From: an uncultured Clostridia bacterium
GTDB lineage: Bacteria; Bacillota; Clostridia; Oscillospirales; Acutalibacteraceae
Direction of reading: 5' to 3'
DNA: 32,226 nucleotides
Assembly: GCA_930990065.1 (NCBI GenBank)
Contig: CAKNOA010000023.1
Span: forward strand, 1 to 32,226
Under the pieces are notes generated by a model. It did not search any database, was not told the DNA's origin, and worked only from the letters and a program-made list of their open reading frames with translations. Both the position numbers and the translations under genes were made by a program. Below are positions 22,697 through 30,914 of this stretch, piece by piece. How positions within the stretch are numbered: position 1 is the first letter of the stretch; each line of letters opens with the position of its first letter.

Positions 22697-23943
22697 GCCG
22701 CCTTGCTATGGTCGCTTTCCTGCGCCAAACCCATGGGAACCCCAAAGCCTGTATGCTGTGCGAGCCGCTTTGGGCCATTCCTCACGCGCTGGTAACCCCG
22801 TTCGCTTCGCTATATATGTACGAAAACGGATGCAACGATGAGCAAATCGGGCTGATCCTTTCGCTGGGCATGGTAGCCCAGGTCCTGTGTTGCCTATTTG
22901 GCGGCGTAATCACCGATAAATGGGGCCGGCGGTTGACGGCTTTTGTTTCGGAAGTGGCCAGCTGGTCGGTTCCGTGCCTGATCTGGTTTTTTGCCCGGGA
23001 TTTTGTGTGGTTTTTAATCGCTTCGCTCTGTAATGCCATATGGCAAATATCCATTTTGTCCTGGACAGCCCTTTTAGTCGAAGACAGCGAACCCGCCTCG
23101 CTGGTTTACGTGTATAGCTGGATCGAAATCAGCGGAAAATTGGCGGCTTTTTTGGCCCCCATTGCCTATTTTTTCATGGAACGCTATGCCTTTGACCAAG
23201 TGGTTCGGGGGCTGTATCTCTTCGCATTTGTGATGATGACGGCAAAAGCGATTTTGCTGTACCGTTTTTCCCGGGAAACAAAACAGGGGCTTGTCCGCCG
23301 AAGCGAGACAAACGCGCTACCACTTCGGGCCATGCTGTGCGGGTATGGGCCTGTTTTGCGGCGCATTGCCCAGTCCCGCGCCATGCTCACCGCCTTTTTT
23401 CTGATGCTATCCTATAACATCACGAGTACCGTCATGAGCAATTTTTTGCCGCTCTATATTACCCAAAATGGCCAGATCAGCGAAAGTATGATCGCCGTTT
23501 TTTCGTGTTTCCAGGCTTTTGTCATTCTCTTTATGATGCTCACCATCCAGGGGCGGTTGGCCCGGCTTCCCTACCGGCCGGTTCTGCTGGCTGGGTTTGG
23601 CCTGTTTGTCTTGTCCCACATCTGGCTTTTATGCTTGCCCAGCGGGCATGTGGCTGTGTGGATTTTCTTCTACCTATTATATGCCCTGTCGCTAGCGCTG
23701 CTCTCCCCCCGCAAAAGTGCCCTGGTGGCGGGATTTACCGACCCGCAGGAGCGGGCACGGGTGACGGCCGTGCTTTCCATGGCGATGATCGCTTTGACAT
23801 CCCCGATCAGCTACTTGACAGGGTTTCTCTCTTCCCTGGACCGCACGCTGCCGTTCTGGCTGGATATGGCCGTCGCACTTGGCACCTGTTGGATGTTGGT
23901 TACATCCCGGGCAATCAAACAGCTGGACCAAAGCCGGATCTAA
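22693..23943 (+). CDS. MFS transporter coupled to the isochorismatase-like hydrolase
   Basis: This major-facilitator protein (416 residues) has about 12 hydrophobic segments. The helix 2-3 loop, GGVITDKWGRRLTAF, is a close match to motif A (GxxxDRxGRR). The frame is open well upstream, but ATG 22693 is chosen: it overlaps the preceding stop as ATGA and has GGGGAGG 15 bp upstream. It runs to TAA at 23943, 12 bp before the DUF1643 gene. Nothing in the sequence gives the substrate. Role as exporter of a hydrolysis product or importer of the hydrolase substrate are both possible. Confidence 0.87.
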   Translation: MSRLAMVAFLRQTHGNPKACMLCEPLWAIPHALVTPFASLYMYENGCNDEQIGLILSLGMVAQVLCCLFGGVITDKWGRRLTAFVSEVASWSVPCLIWFFARDFVWFLIASLCNAIWQISILSWTALLVEDSEPASLVYVYSWIEISGKLAAFLAPIAYFFMERYAFDQVVRGLYLFAFVMMTAKAILLYRFSRETKQGLVRRSETNALPLRAMLCGYGPVLRRIAQSRAMLTAFFLMLSYNITSTVMSNFLPLYITQNGQISESMIAVFSCFQAFVILFMMLTIQGRLARLPYRPVLLAGFGLFVLSHIWLLCLPSGHVAVWIFFYLLYALSLALLSPRKSALVAGFTDPQERARVTAVLSMAMIALTSPISYLTGFLSSLDRTLPFWLDMAVALGTCWMLVTSRAIKQLDQSRI

Positions 23944-23955
23944 AGGAGGTTTTTC

Positions 23956-24594
23956 ATGCATATTCCGCAAAGCAATACCCAATCGCTCTCGATCCTTTCC
24001 TTTGAAGAAAGCCGGCTCGAGGCAGCCGGCCGGGATCGTCCGGATTACGACCGGGACGCCTGGCTGTATATTCCCGACCATTACGAGGAATACCGGTACA
24101 TATTGGGTACCCGGGGCCAAAGGCCGCTGATTTGCTTGGGGGTAAACCCCTCTACGGCCGCTCCGGGGGCCCTTGACAACACGCTAAAATCGGTGGAGCG
24201 GATTGCCCACCATAACGGATTTGACAGCTTTGTCATGCTGAATGTCTATGCCCAGCGGGCTACCCGTCCGAACGATATGGACCGGACATGCAATGAATGT
24301 CTGCACGGGGAAAACCTGCAGGCTTTTCGCTATGTCTTGGCGCAAAGCGCGTCGCCGCCCTGTGTGTGGGCCGCCTGGGGCGCTGTGATTGAAAAACGCC
24401 CTTATTTATTTCACTGCGTGTGGGACATGATCGAAACCGGCCGTTCCTTTGGCGCCCGGTGGGTCAAAGCCGGCGCCCTTTCCAAAGCCGGACATCCCCA
24501 TCATCCCCTCTATCTGCGCTCTGATACGCCGGTAGAAGATTTTGATATTGAATCGTATGTCGTAAACCAGCAAAAACGCTTTACTTCTCTGTAA
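23956..24594 (+). CDS. DUF1643 family protein
   Basis: The 212 residues contain the family's hallmark ICLGVNPSTAAPGALDNT (about 59-76), followed by a conserved helix and VMLNVYAQRATRPNDMD (about 93-109). In the middle, CVWAAWGAVIEKRP holds the WGAxG-like segment, and the C-terminal part has GHPHHPLYL. The family has no established reaction that I can name; it has a Rossmann-like or HUH-free alpha/beta look with conserved Asn, Pro, Thr and His. The ATG at 23956 has AAAGGAGG 8 bp upstream and follows the MFS gene by 12 bp. Third gene of the operon and the most 3'; it ends at a strong terminator. Confidence 0.85.
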   Translation: MHIPQSNTQSLSILSFEESRLEAAGRDRPDYDRDAWLYIPDHYEEYRYILGTRGQRPLICLGVNPSTAAPGALDNTLKSVERIAHHNGFDSFVMLNVYAQRATRPNDMDRTCNECLHGENLQAFRYVLAQSASPPCVWAAWGAVIEKRPYLFHCVWDMIETGRSFGARWVKAGALSKAGHPHHPLYLRSDTPVEDFDIESYVVNQQKRFTSL

Positions 24595-24599
24595 GGTCA

Positions 24600-24635
24600 A
24601 AAACGGCAACCTTTTCGAAAAAAGGTTGCCGTTTT
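24600..24635. terminator. Bidirectional terminator
   Basis: AAAACGGCAACCTTTT (24600-24615) and AAAAGGTTGCCGTTTT (24620-24635) form a perfect 16-bp inverted repeat around a 4-nt loop, with T-rich flanks on each side. It ends the DUF1643 operon (+) and the two-component operon (-), which converge here. Confidence 0.95.
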
Positions 24636-24638
24636 CTT

Positions 24639-25685
24639 TTACCAATACCGGATGCCAAATCCTGTAAACCGGCCGGTCTGCGGGTTATAGTACAGCAGCA
24701 TCTTGCCGCCCGACATGACAAATAGAATTTCATTCTGGCTGGTGATTGTCGTATAATCCGTAAAGTAGAGTTCACACAATTCACTCATCTGGCTGTAGGC
24801 AAGTGGAAACCGCTGGCCCAAAACATTCTGCCCCTCTTCATCCACTTCGCTGGTCCCCAGGGCATACAAAAATTTCTGGAACGGCACAGTTTCGGAGATC
24901 CCCTGATAAAACATAAAGCCCCTCAGCTCGCTGATCCGGTAGATATCGATAAAGGTTTCGTCTTTCTCTTCTCTATCCACATACGCGCTTTCCTCTTCAC
25001 TGGTTTGTTTTCCATCCTCGTAGAATTGCGTGGAATTGAGCGCTTGGGCACAGGCCTCTAAGATTTGGCGGGAAGATTCCCGGGTATTTTCCATGTCTTC
25101 GGTCCCTTCCAGCACTTCCTGGACCGAAAGCGTCTTGTCTGTTTCCGCCGCTAAATGGTAGAAAATCACCATAGATAAATCTTCTGTCGCTGCTAGACTC
25201 AGTTTACATTTGACGGGGTCACCGGTACTGTTTCGATAGAGCGTGATGGGCATATCCTGCACATACAAACAGGCATATTCCTCATCCCATTTCAAATACG
25301 TTTCCCAGTCGGCGGAATCCAGATAACCAAAGTCGCTTTCCATGCGGGTAACCAGCTGTTCCAAAAAGAACGTGACACTGGCAGAAGAAAGAATATGACT
25401 CTTTTCGCTATACAGGCTGGTATTCTCTTCTTTGAACTGATTAAACGGGAATAAGTTCAGCGTACTGCCCTCAGCGGCCAAAATGTCTCCGGCTGCAGCG
25501 GTTTTTTCGTAGGCATGAATGTCGCCGTCTTCCAATCCCGTTTTCCCAATAATTAAATCCATGCCAAACCAACCGCCCAACAAAATCAGAGCGGTGAGCA
25601 CCACCACCAAGGCGCTGCTACCGGGCCATCCGGGCCAACACCTGGCATCGCCCGTTTTCCACTTCCACAGGTGTTTTCTGTTCAT
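24639..25685 (-). CDS. Membrane-anchored extracytoplasmic protein coupled to the histidine kinase
   Basis: The protein (348 residues) is not recognised as a known family. After a basic N-terminus (about 1-22) comes one hydrophobic segment (about 25-46, rich in Val, Leu, Ile, Gly), then about 300 residues of acidic sequence (many Glu, Asp, Ser, Thr, Tyr) expected outside the cell. This layout is like that of YycH/YycI-type regulators, but no residue-level similarity is claimed. The ATG at 25685 overlaps the kinase stop by ATGA, so it is translated together with the kinase. It ends at the shared terminator. The best inference is a sensor accessory or a target of the two-component system. Confidence 0.8.
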   Translation of the reverse strand: MNRKHLWKWKTGDARCWPGWPGSSALVVVLTALILLGGWFGMDLIIGKTGLEDGDIHAYEKTAAAGDILAAEGSTLNLFPFNQFKEENTSLYSEKSHILSSASVTFFLEQLVTRMESDFGYLDSADWETYLKWDEEYACLYVQDMPITLYRNSTGDPVKCKLSLAATEDLSMVIFYHLAAETDKTLSVQEVLEGTEDMENTRESSRQILEACAQALNSTQFYEDGKQTSEEESAYVDREEKDETFIDIYRISELRGFMFYQGISETVPFQKFLYALGTSEVDEEGQNVLGQRFPLAYSQMSELCELYFTDYTTITSQNEILFVMSGGKMLLYYNPQTGRFTGFGIRYW

Positions 25686-27127
25686 TCGGCACGGCCTCCT
25701 TTCGGCAGGAACACGTATACCTGGGTGCCCACTCCTTTTTCGCTATGAATCTTCAGGCGGCCCCCGTGCACCTGCAAAATTTCGCTGCACAAAGCAAGCC
25801 CCAATCCGGCGCCGCCTTTTTCCCGGGATCGGGATTTATCTTCCATGTAAAACGGTTCTGTGGCACGACGCACAGCTTCTTCACTCATACCAATCCCGTG
25901 GTCTTCCACCAAAAAGCAGAGCTCGGATTCGTCCGCATGGCAGGAGAGCAAAATGTCGCTGTCCTCGCGAGAGGCCTTGGAAGCATTGTCAATTAAATTA
26001 AAGAATAGCGATTTGAGCAGTTCATGGTCGCCAATTACCTGGCTGTCATCACATGACACTTGCAGGCTTTGTCCGCGTTTTTCCAATAAAGGGCGAACCG
26101 ACAAGCTGATTTCATTGAAAAATTCCTGTACCGGTGCCGCGTCAATATCCAGCGCCGTGTGATGCATCACCGCGAGTTCCATGAGTTTCCCCGAAAGCCC
26201 GCGCAGACGCCGGGCCTCTTCCACGATGATACCGGCATACTCCTGGCGCTGTTGCGGGGTTACTTCCCGTTTGATCCGCAAAATATCGGCAAACCCCAAA
26301 ATGGAAGTCAGCGGGGTTTTCATTTCGTGGGCCAGGGAATCGATAAACATTTTGCGTCCATCGGCAATTTGTTGGATTTCCTGCAAGTTGGTTTCAGCCG
26401 ATTGCGCCATACGGTTGATGTTCCCGGACAACTCCCGCATTTCCGCCGAGCCTTTTTCAAGCAACCGCAACGAATAATCCCCTTGCTGCGCCATTTGCCG
26501 CAGGGTGCGGTTCATACGTCCCAAAGGCGCCAACAAAAAATAAACCATACCGAGCAGAATAACGGCAATTGACAGCGAACAGAACAAACTCATCATCTTG
26601 ACAAATTTCCATTGTTCCTGAAACTGTAAAAATGTCTGGCTCAAATCTTTACACGTATAGAGGCAGTAAATGGATGAGCCCAGCGTGAGGGAACTGCCCG
26701 CAAAAAGCCGGTAGCTGCCCCCCGAGTCCGGCACGATCATGGTTAAGCATTCATCACTTTTCTGCACCTGCTGTAAATAATCGTCCGGCAACAGGTTTTG
26801 GGCGTCGGTATTGCCATTTTGTGTCACCAGGTTTTCACCCTCGAAGACAAATAAATCGGTACCACTGCTGCTCTGGCTGCGCACCAATTGGTCGATCACC
26901 TGGTTGACCTGTTCCCGGCTCATCTGGATTAAGTCGTCCCGCAGCTGTTTATAGGCAATATTATTGGAGATATTGACGCACAATAGCGTATTTTCCCGCA
27001 CAGCGGCTTCTTCCGCCGACCTCAATGTGGAATTGATGTTTTCTTTCAAAATAAATACGGAAGCCAGGTCCACCGCTACCATAACGAGAGCCAGTGTGCA
27101 CAGGAATACCTTTTGCCACAGTCTCAT
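25682..27127 (-). CDS. Sensor histidine kinase (two-component system)
   Basis: This membrane kinase has 481 residues. A first membrane helix (about 8-27), an extracytoplasmic sensor region of about 150 residues, and a second helix (about 182-200) are followed by a HAMP-like linker. The H-box SLAHEMKTP (His267) is the autophosphorylation site. The N-box in NLIDNASKAS, G1 box EDHGIGMS and G2 box GGAGLGLAL follow, in the order of HisKA/HATPase_c kinases. The sensor part gives no recognisable ligand fold. The ATG at 27127 overlaps the regulator stop by ATGA, and the stop overlaps the next gene the same way. Confidence 0.95.
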   Translation of the reverse strand: MRLWQKVFLCTLALVMVAVDLASVFILKENINSTLRSAEEAAVRENTLLCVNISNNIAYKQLRDDLIQMSREQVNQVIDQLVRSQSSSGTDLFVFEGENLVTQNGNTDAQNLLPDDYLQQVQKSDECLTMIVPDSGGSYRLFAGSSLTLGSSIYCLYTCKDLSQTFLQFQEQWKFVKMMSLFCSLSIAVILLGMVYFLLAPLGRMNRTLRQMAQQGDYSLRLLEKGSAEMRELSGNINRMAQSAETNLQEIQQIADGRKMFIDSLAHEMKTPLTSILGFADILRIKREVTPQQRQEYAGIIVEEARRLRGLSGKLMELAVMHHTALDIDAAPVQEFFNEISLSVRPLLEKRGQSLQVSCDDSQVIGDHELLKSLFFNLIDNASKASREDSDILLSCHADESELCFLVEDHGIGMSEEAVRRATEPFYMEDKSRSREKGGAGLGLALCSEILQVHGGRLKIHSEKGVGTQVYVFLPKGGRAE

Positions 27128-27792
27128 CGGTGGTTCCTACTTTCCAAACGGTAACCCAATTTAGAAATGGTGACAAGCCTCCCCTGTAAGCCCAATTTTT
27201 TGCGCACCTGCTGCACGTGGATATCCACCGTACGGCTTTCGCCCTCGAATTCATACCCCCAAACCGACGAAAGCAGCTGTTCCCGGCTGACAGCCAAATC
27301 CACATGCTTCATTAAGAACACCAGCACGTCAAACTGTTTGGGCGTTAGAGGCACTTCTTTCCCATCTTTTAAGACAATATGGCGCTGCTGGTCCACTTCG
27401 ATTTCATCATACCGCAAAGTAGCCGGCTGTTCCTTGTGATAGCGCCGCAACACGACCTCAATGCGTGCCAACAGTTCCATAGCCTCAAAGGGTTTGACAA
27501 TATAGTCTTCGGCTCCCAGGCGCAACCCCTTGACTTTATCGGTTACACTGCCCATAGCGGTGAGAAAAATCACCGGAATACCCCGGCTTTTTACCTTTTC
27601 AAGTACACCAAATCCATCCAGCTCCGGCAGCATTATATCCAGTAAAATCAGATCGAAAGGTTCCGAAAGAATACGTTCCACCGCTTCTTTCCCATCGGTA
27701 CAGCACACACACTCGTAATCCATCATGGTCAGGGTGGCTTCGATCATCTGCGAAATATGCCGGTCGTCTTCCACAATACAAATCCGCGGCAT
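27124..27792 (-). CDS. OmpR/PhoB-family response regulator
   Basis: The regulator (222 residues) has an N-terminal receiver domain with acidic residues Asp9/Asp10 in IVEDD, the phospho-acceptor Asp52 in LILLDIMLP, FLTAMG and the conserved Lys in DYIVKPF. A C-terminal winged-helix DNA-binding domain holds LTPKQFDVLVFL and TVDIHVQQVRKKLG. The ATG at 27792 (MPRICIVEDD) is chosen because GGAGGGG lies 7-10 bp upstream; the in-frame codons upstream form an odd seven-residue extension. It is the first gene of the operon and is encoded just behind an extended -10 promoter. Target genes are unknown, possibly the operon itself. Confidence 0.95.
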   Translation of the reverse strand: MPRICIVEDDRHISQMIEATLTMMDYECVCCTDGKEAVERILSEPFDLILLDIMLPELDGFGVLEKVKSRGIPVIFLTAMGSVTDKVKGLRLGAEDYIVKPFEAMELLARIEVVLRRYHKEQPATLRYDEIEVDQQRHIVLKDGKEVPLTPKQFDVLVFLMKHVDLAVSREQLLSSVWGYEFEGESRTVDIHVQQVRKKLGLQGRLVTISKLGYRLESRNHR

Positions 27793-27826
27793 AAAAAATC
27801 CCCTCCTCCTCAAAAAGTCCGTGTTT

Positions 27827-27835
27827 ATTATAGCA
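27827..27835 (-). promoter_or_regulatory. Extended -10 promoter of the two-component operon
   Basis: Minus-strand TGC directly precedes TATAAT (27835-27827), an extended -10 that can work with a poor -35. No consensus -35 is seen; instead the short palindrome CCCTAAAAGGG overlaps that position and may be a regulator site. Confidence 0.65.
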
Positions 27836-27884
27836 AATCCGGTCCCTTTTAGGGAGAAGAAAGAAGTGAATTTGCAAAAAATTT

Positions 27885-27920
27885 ACGAAAAAAGAGCCCC
27901 TTCCACATGGGAAGAGGCTC
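27885..27920 (-). terminator. Intrinsic terminator of the decarboxylase beta/gamma operon
   Basis: Minus-strand GAGCCTCTTCC (27920-27910) pairs with GGAAGGGGCTC (27904-27894) with one mismatch and a 5-nt loop, then a T-run. It starts 22 bp after the beta-subunit stop. Confidence 0.88.
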
Positions 27921-27942
27921 TCATTCCTAGCAAGAAAATGGA

Positions 27943-29184
27943 TTACTGAAGCACACTGATCAGAACGCCAGCGGCCACAGCGGAACCGATAACACCAGCC
28001 ACGTTCGGGCCCATAGCATGCATCAACAGGAAGTTGGCCGGATTTTCTGCCTGGCCTACTTTCTGGGATACACGGGCCGCCATCGGAACAGCCGACACAC
28101 CGGCAGAACCGATCAACGGGTTGATCTTGCCACCGGACAGTTTGCACATCAGTTTGCCCATGAGCACACCGCCCGCCGTGCCGCCGCAGAAAGCGAATAG
28201 GCCCAGGAAGACGATGCCCAGCGTCTGGGGGGTCAGGAACACCGTACCGGTGGCCGTTGCGCCTACCGTGGTGCCCAGGAAAATGGTGATGATATTCATC
28301 AGTTCGTTCTGCGCCGTCTTGGCGATACGATCCACCACACCGGCTTCCTTCATCAGGTTGCCCAGCATCAGCATACCAACCAGCGAAGCCGCATCAGGCA
28401 GCAGCAGGGAGATAATAACCGTAACAATAATGGGGAAAATGATTTTTTCCAGCTTGGAAACCGGACGCAGCTGCGTCATCACAACCATGCGCTCTTTCTT
28501 GGTGGTCAGAGCCTTCATGATCGGGGGCTGGATAATCGGCACCAGCGCCATGTACGAATACGCCGCTACCGCGATCGGCCCGAGGAGTTCAGGCGCCAAG
28601 CGGGTGGTCACGAAAATGGCCGTGGGGCCGTCGGCACCGCCGATGATCCCGATAGCACCGGCCTGCTTCGTGGTGAAGTTCAACAGGATAGCACCGATAA
28701 AGGTGATGAAGATGCCCAGCTGGGCGGCAGCGCCCAGGATGAAGCTCTTCGGGTTGGCAATCAGCGGGCCAAAGTCCGTCATAGCGCCAACGCCCAAGAA
28801 GATCAGAGGCGGATAGATACCCAGCTTTACGCCCTGGTACAGGTACCAGAACAGGCCGCCGGTGGTGGGTACGTTATAGTACTGCACCCCATCCATCACG
28901 GTAATCGCATAGTTGGTATTCGCCGCTCCGTGTTCCGCGATGTAATCGGCCACTGTTTGCAGTTCCGTCGAGGGCTGTGCCATGATGTTGGGATACAGGT
29001 TCACCAGCAACATGCCAAAAGCAATGGGCAGCAGCAGCAGCGGTTCAAACTGCTTATGAATGGCCAGGTACAGCAGCACGCAGGAAACAGCGATCATTAC
29101 GTAGTTTTCCCAAGTGGCCGTCGCAAAACCAGAGGTGGTAAAAATTTGGACTAGGGTATTCACCAGTTCGTTGAGGATTTCCAC
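27943..29184 (-). CDS. Na+-translocating decarboxylase beta subunit
   Basis: The beta subunit of biotin-dependent Na+ pumps (oxaloacetate, methylmalonyl-CoA or glutaconyl-CoA decarboxylase) decarboxylates carboxybiotin and moves Na+ outward. The 413 residues hold about ten membrane helices. Diagnostic segments are [22 protein letters not shown], the ion-pathway signature [11 protein letters not shown] (Asp185, like Asp203 of the Klebsiella protein) and [17 protein letters not shown] at the end. The start is GTG at 29184 with AAGGAAGG upstream. It follows the gamma gene by 84 bp; a small GC hairpin with a GAAA loop (29239-29252) lies in that gap. The catalytic alpha (carboxyltransferase) and biotin-carrier genes are not adjacent here, so the substrate is unknown. 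Confidence 0.95.
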   Translation of the reverse strand: MEILNELVNTLVQIFTTSGFATATWENYVMIAVSCVLLYLAIHKQFEPLLLLPIAFGMLLVNLYPNIMAQPSTELQTVADYIAEHGAANTNYAITVMDGVQYYNVPTTGGLFWYLYQGVKLGIYPPLIFLGVGAMTDFGPLIANPKSFILGAAAQLGIFITFIGAILLNFTTKQAGAIGIIGGADGPTAIFVTTRLAPELLGPIAVAAYSYMALVPIIQPPIMKALTTKKERMVVMTQLRPVSKLEKIIFPIIVTVIISLLLPDAASLVGMLMLGNLMKEAGVVDRIAKTAQNELMNIITIFLGTTVGATATGTVFLTPQTLGIVFLGLFAFCGGTAGGVLMGKLMCKLSGGKINPLIGSAGVSAVPMAARVSQKVGQAENPANFLLMHAMGPNVAGVIGSAVAAGVLISVLQ

Positions 29185-29268
29185 TTACGTTCCTTCCTTT
29201 CATAAAAATACTGAAAACTTTTTGAAATCGATCCAGGTGCAGGTTTCCCTGCCTAATTCTATCGGTTT

Positions 29269-29691
29269 TTAGAAAGGACGCGTACTTTCGATCATCCCCG
29301 CGCTGGCCCAAGCCGAACGGTTGGGGGTTACTCTCTTCACCCCGGTCACCACATGCGTGCCTGCGCCATACATAAAGTCAACGGCGGCAGCAATGGCGGC
29401 AATCACGTCGCCCGGAATGCCATCCTGTGCCGGTTCCGACACAGCCGCAGGCGCTGCCGGTACGGGAGCAGGTGCCGCTTCACTCTTCGCGGCAGCATGC
29501 GCGGCAGCCGTCGCTTTTTCTTTCTTTTCCTGTCTCTTTGCTTCCCTACTCTTCATTACAGCGAGAATAATCGATCCGTAGCCCTTGATGATCCCGATAA
29601 GCAGGAACAAGACAGCGAATACGATCACCAAGCCCGCTATAAGCACGACAAGAGAAGTCTCGAACTCGGTCATAAAAAGGTCGTCCCCCAT
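29269..29691 (-). CDS. Na+-translocating decarboxylase gamma subunit (OadG family)
   Basis: The gamma subunit anchors and assembles the pump. The 140 residues have a short N-terminus, one membrane helix (about 13-35, VVLIAGLVIVFAVLFLLIGI), a charged Lys/Glu/Arg region, then an Ala/Pro-rich linker (about 65-90) like that of biotin-carrier regions but without the biotinylated MKM motif. A conserved C-terminal tail, GVKRVTPNRSAWASAGM, resembles OadG proteins of Clostridia. The ATG at 29691 (MGDDLF) is used; a second ATG at 29673 (MTEFET) has a GGGGG-type site and could be the real start. First gene of the pump operon, 84 bp before beta. Confidence 0.85.
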   Translation of the reverse strand: MGDDLFMTEFETSLVVLIAGLVIVFAVLFLLIGIIKGYGSIILAVMKSREAKRQEKKEKATAAAHAAAKSEAAPAPVPAAPAAVSEPAQDGIPGDVIAAIAAAVDFMYGAGTHVVTGVKRVTPNRSAWASAGMIESTRPF

Positions 29692-29748
29692 TCTGTAAGA
29701 ATCTCATTTCAGGGCCGCACAGAAATCCGTTCGACGCCATGAAAGAAC

Positions 29749-29764
29749 AAAACATTTGTGTTTT
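29749..29764. promoter_or_regulatory. Dyad next to the oadG -10
   Basis: AAAACA and TGTTTT flank a 4-bp centre (29749-29764), directly downstream of the gamma-gene -10. It could be an operator or an RNA hairpin at the transcript start. AT-rich sequence makes chance likely. Confidence 0.3.
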
Positions 29765-29793
29765 ATTATAAACGATAAAGCACCTAATTTCAA
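29765..29793 (-). promoter_or_regulatory. Promoter of the decarboxylase gamma/beta operon
   Basis: Minus-strand TTGAAA (29793-29788) and TATAAT (29770-29765) are spaced by 17 bp, giving a leader of about 70 nt before the start codon. Confidence 0.8.
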
Positions 29794-29862
29794 TCATTTT
29801 TTGAAGAAAGTTGAAACAGAAATTCAAATTCCTTTAAATTTTTTTCATTTTCGCCTGGATAT

Positions 29863-29876
29863 GACAATTTTTTGTC
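29863..29876. promoter_or_regulatory. Perfect 14-bp dyad GACAA-N4-TTGTC
   Basis: A perfect palindrome, GACAATTTTTTGTC apart from its T-rich centre, sits between the two divergent promoters. The 14 bases starting at 29860 (TATGACAATTTTTT) also occur on the minus strand upstream of the adhE -35. A regulator site is possible; the owner is unknown. Confidence 0.35.
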
Positions 29877-29924
29877 TGTTTTCTTCTTAAAAAACAATCT
29901 GGCGAAAAAAAATACCGTTCCTGC

Positions 29925-29953
29925 TTGCACCTGCACTTTTGTTGCATTATAAT
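29925..29953 (+). promoter_or_regulatory. Promoter of the AraC/DUF1836 operon
   Basis: TTGCAC (29925-29930) and TATAAT (29948-29953) are spaced by 17 bp, 67 bp upstream of the ATG. Confidence 0.78.
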
Positions 29954-30020
29954 GAGGATGATAACATAGAGAAAAAGCCATATTTCCGTCTTTTCCATCA
30001 AAAAGGAGGCTTCGGGCCAT

Positions 30021-30914
30021 ATGGAAACAAAAACAGACAACGGAATGGGTACTTCCAAATTGTCACTGAAAATCCCTCAACATGAATCCCTGGGCCTGGC
30101 CGTTTTTAATTGCGGGCGGGAAGAATGCCGCCCCGGGTACAGCTGGGGGCCGGCTATCCGGGACCATTATCTGTTCCACTATATTTTAGAAGGGCGCGGC
30201 TCGTTTTTCAACGGGAACCGGACATTTTCTCTTTCCAAAGGAGACGGATTTTTGATTTGCCCGTCCCAAATGGTCAGCTACCGAGCGGATGAACAGACCC
30301 CCTGGACGTATAGCTGGGTGGGCTTTAACGGGGCTGATGCGGAACGGCTGGTGAGTTTGACCGGTATTTCCAAAGAAAAACCGATCTTCCATTATGACCG
30401 CGACAGTAAATTGAAAGACCTGCTGCGGGCTATCGTAGAGCACAACGGCCCCCGGGCCTGTGATGAAGCCCGGATGACGGCGGCTCTGTTTGATTTTTTG
30501 GCGGAACTGATGGAACTCTTTGGCGGCAACGTCTCTGTTCATAAAAGCGGGTACGAATACGTCAAAAAATCGATCCAGTTTATTGACCGCAACTATTCCC
30601 GCCCCATCGACATCGACGACATTGCCAGTTTTGCCGGGATCAGCCGCAGCCATTTGTACCGGCTGTTTATGCAGCATATCTCCATGCCCCCCAATGAATA
30701 CCTGACCCGCTACCGCATCAACAAAGCGGCTATGCTCCTACGCTGTCACGACCTTTCTGTGGGGGAAGCTGCTTTTTCCACCGGTTTTTCCGACCAGCTG
30801 TATTTTTCCCGTGTCTTTAAGAAAATCAAGGGCGTACCGCCCAGCCGGTATTTGCGGGAATTGAAGGAAAATCAAACCCCCGCGCCCCTGGCATCAAAGG
30901 AGGAGGAATCATGA
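30021..30914 (+). CDS. AraC family transcriptional regulator
   Basis: The regulator (297 residues) has an N-terminal cupin-type AraC ligand domain (about 20-170; RDHYLFHYILEGRGSFFNG, then LSKGDGFLICPSQMVSYRAD) typical of sugar-sensing regulators, and a C-terminal pair of helix-turn-helices (about 180-280). The first HTH holds IDIDDIASFAGISRSHLYRLF, the second LSVGEAAFSTGFSDQLYFSRVFKKIKG, with the terminal PPSRYLRE that is very typical. The ATG at 30021 has AAGGAGG 11 bp upstream. It is divergent from the decarboxylase genes and joined to DUF1836 by an ATGA overlap. The sensed ligand is not visible; a sugar or its phosphate is common for this type. Confidence 0.93.
   Translation: METKTDNGMGTSKLSLKIPQHESLGLAVFNCGREECRPGYSWGPAIRDHYLFHYILEGRGSFFNGNRTFSLSKGDGFLICPSQMVSYRADEQTPWTYSWVGFNGADAERLVSLTGISKEKPIFHYDRDSKLKDLLRAIVEHNGPRACDEARMTAALFDFLAELMELFGGNVSVHKSGYEYVKKSIQFIDRNYSRPIDIDDIASFAGISRSHLYRLFMQHISMPPNEYLTRYRINKAAMLLRCHDLSVGEAAFSTGFSDQLYFSRVFKKIKGVPPSRYLRELKENQTPAPLASKEEES

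Larger units (their letters stand above)
29692..30020. other. Divergent intergenic region, AT-rich, between oadG-like and AraC genes
   Basis: These 329 bases hold both divergent promoters, two short dyads and AT-rich sequence (about 29780-29920). No small gene with a ribosome binding site was found. It is the natural place for AraC-type regulator binding, but no direct repeat of more than a few bases is clear. Confidence 0.6.

Noticed and set aside
29239-29252. GCAGG-GAAA-CCTGC hairpin between the gamma and beta genes as a terminator
   Set aside because: Stem of 5 bp with no T-run; it might be an mRNA processing or stability element but nothing supports termination.
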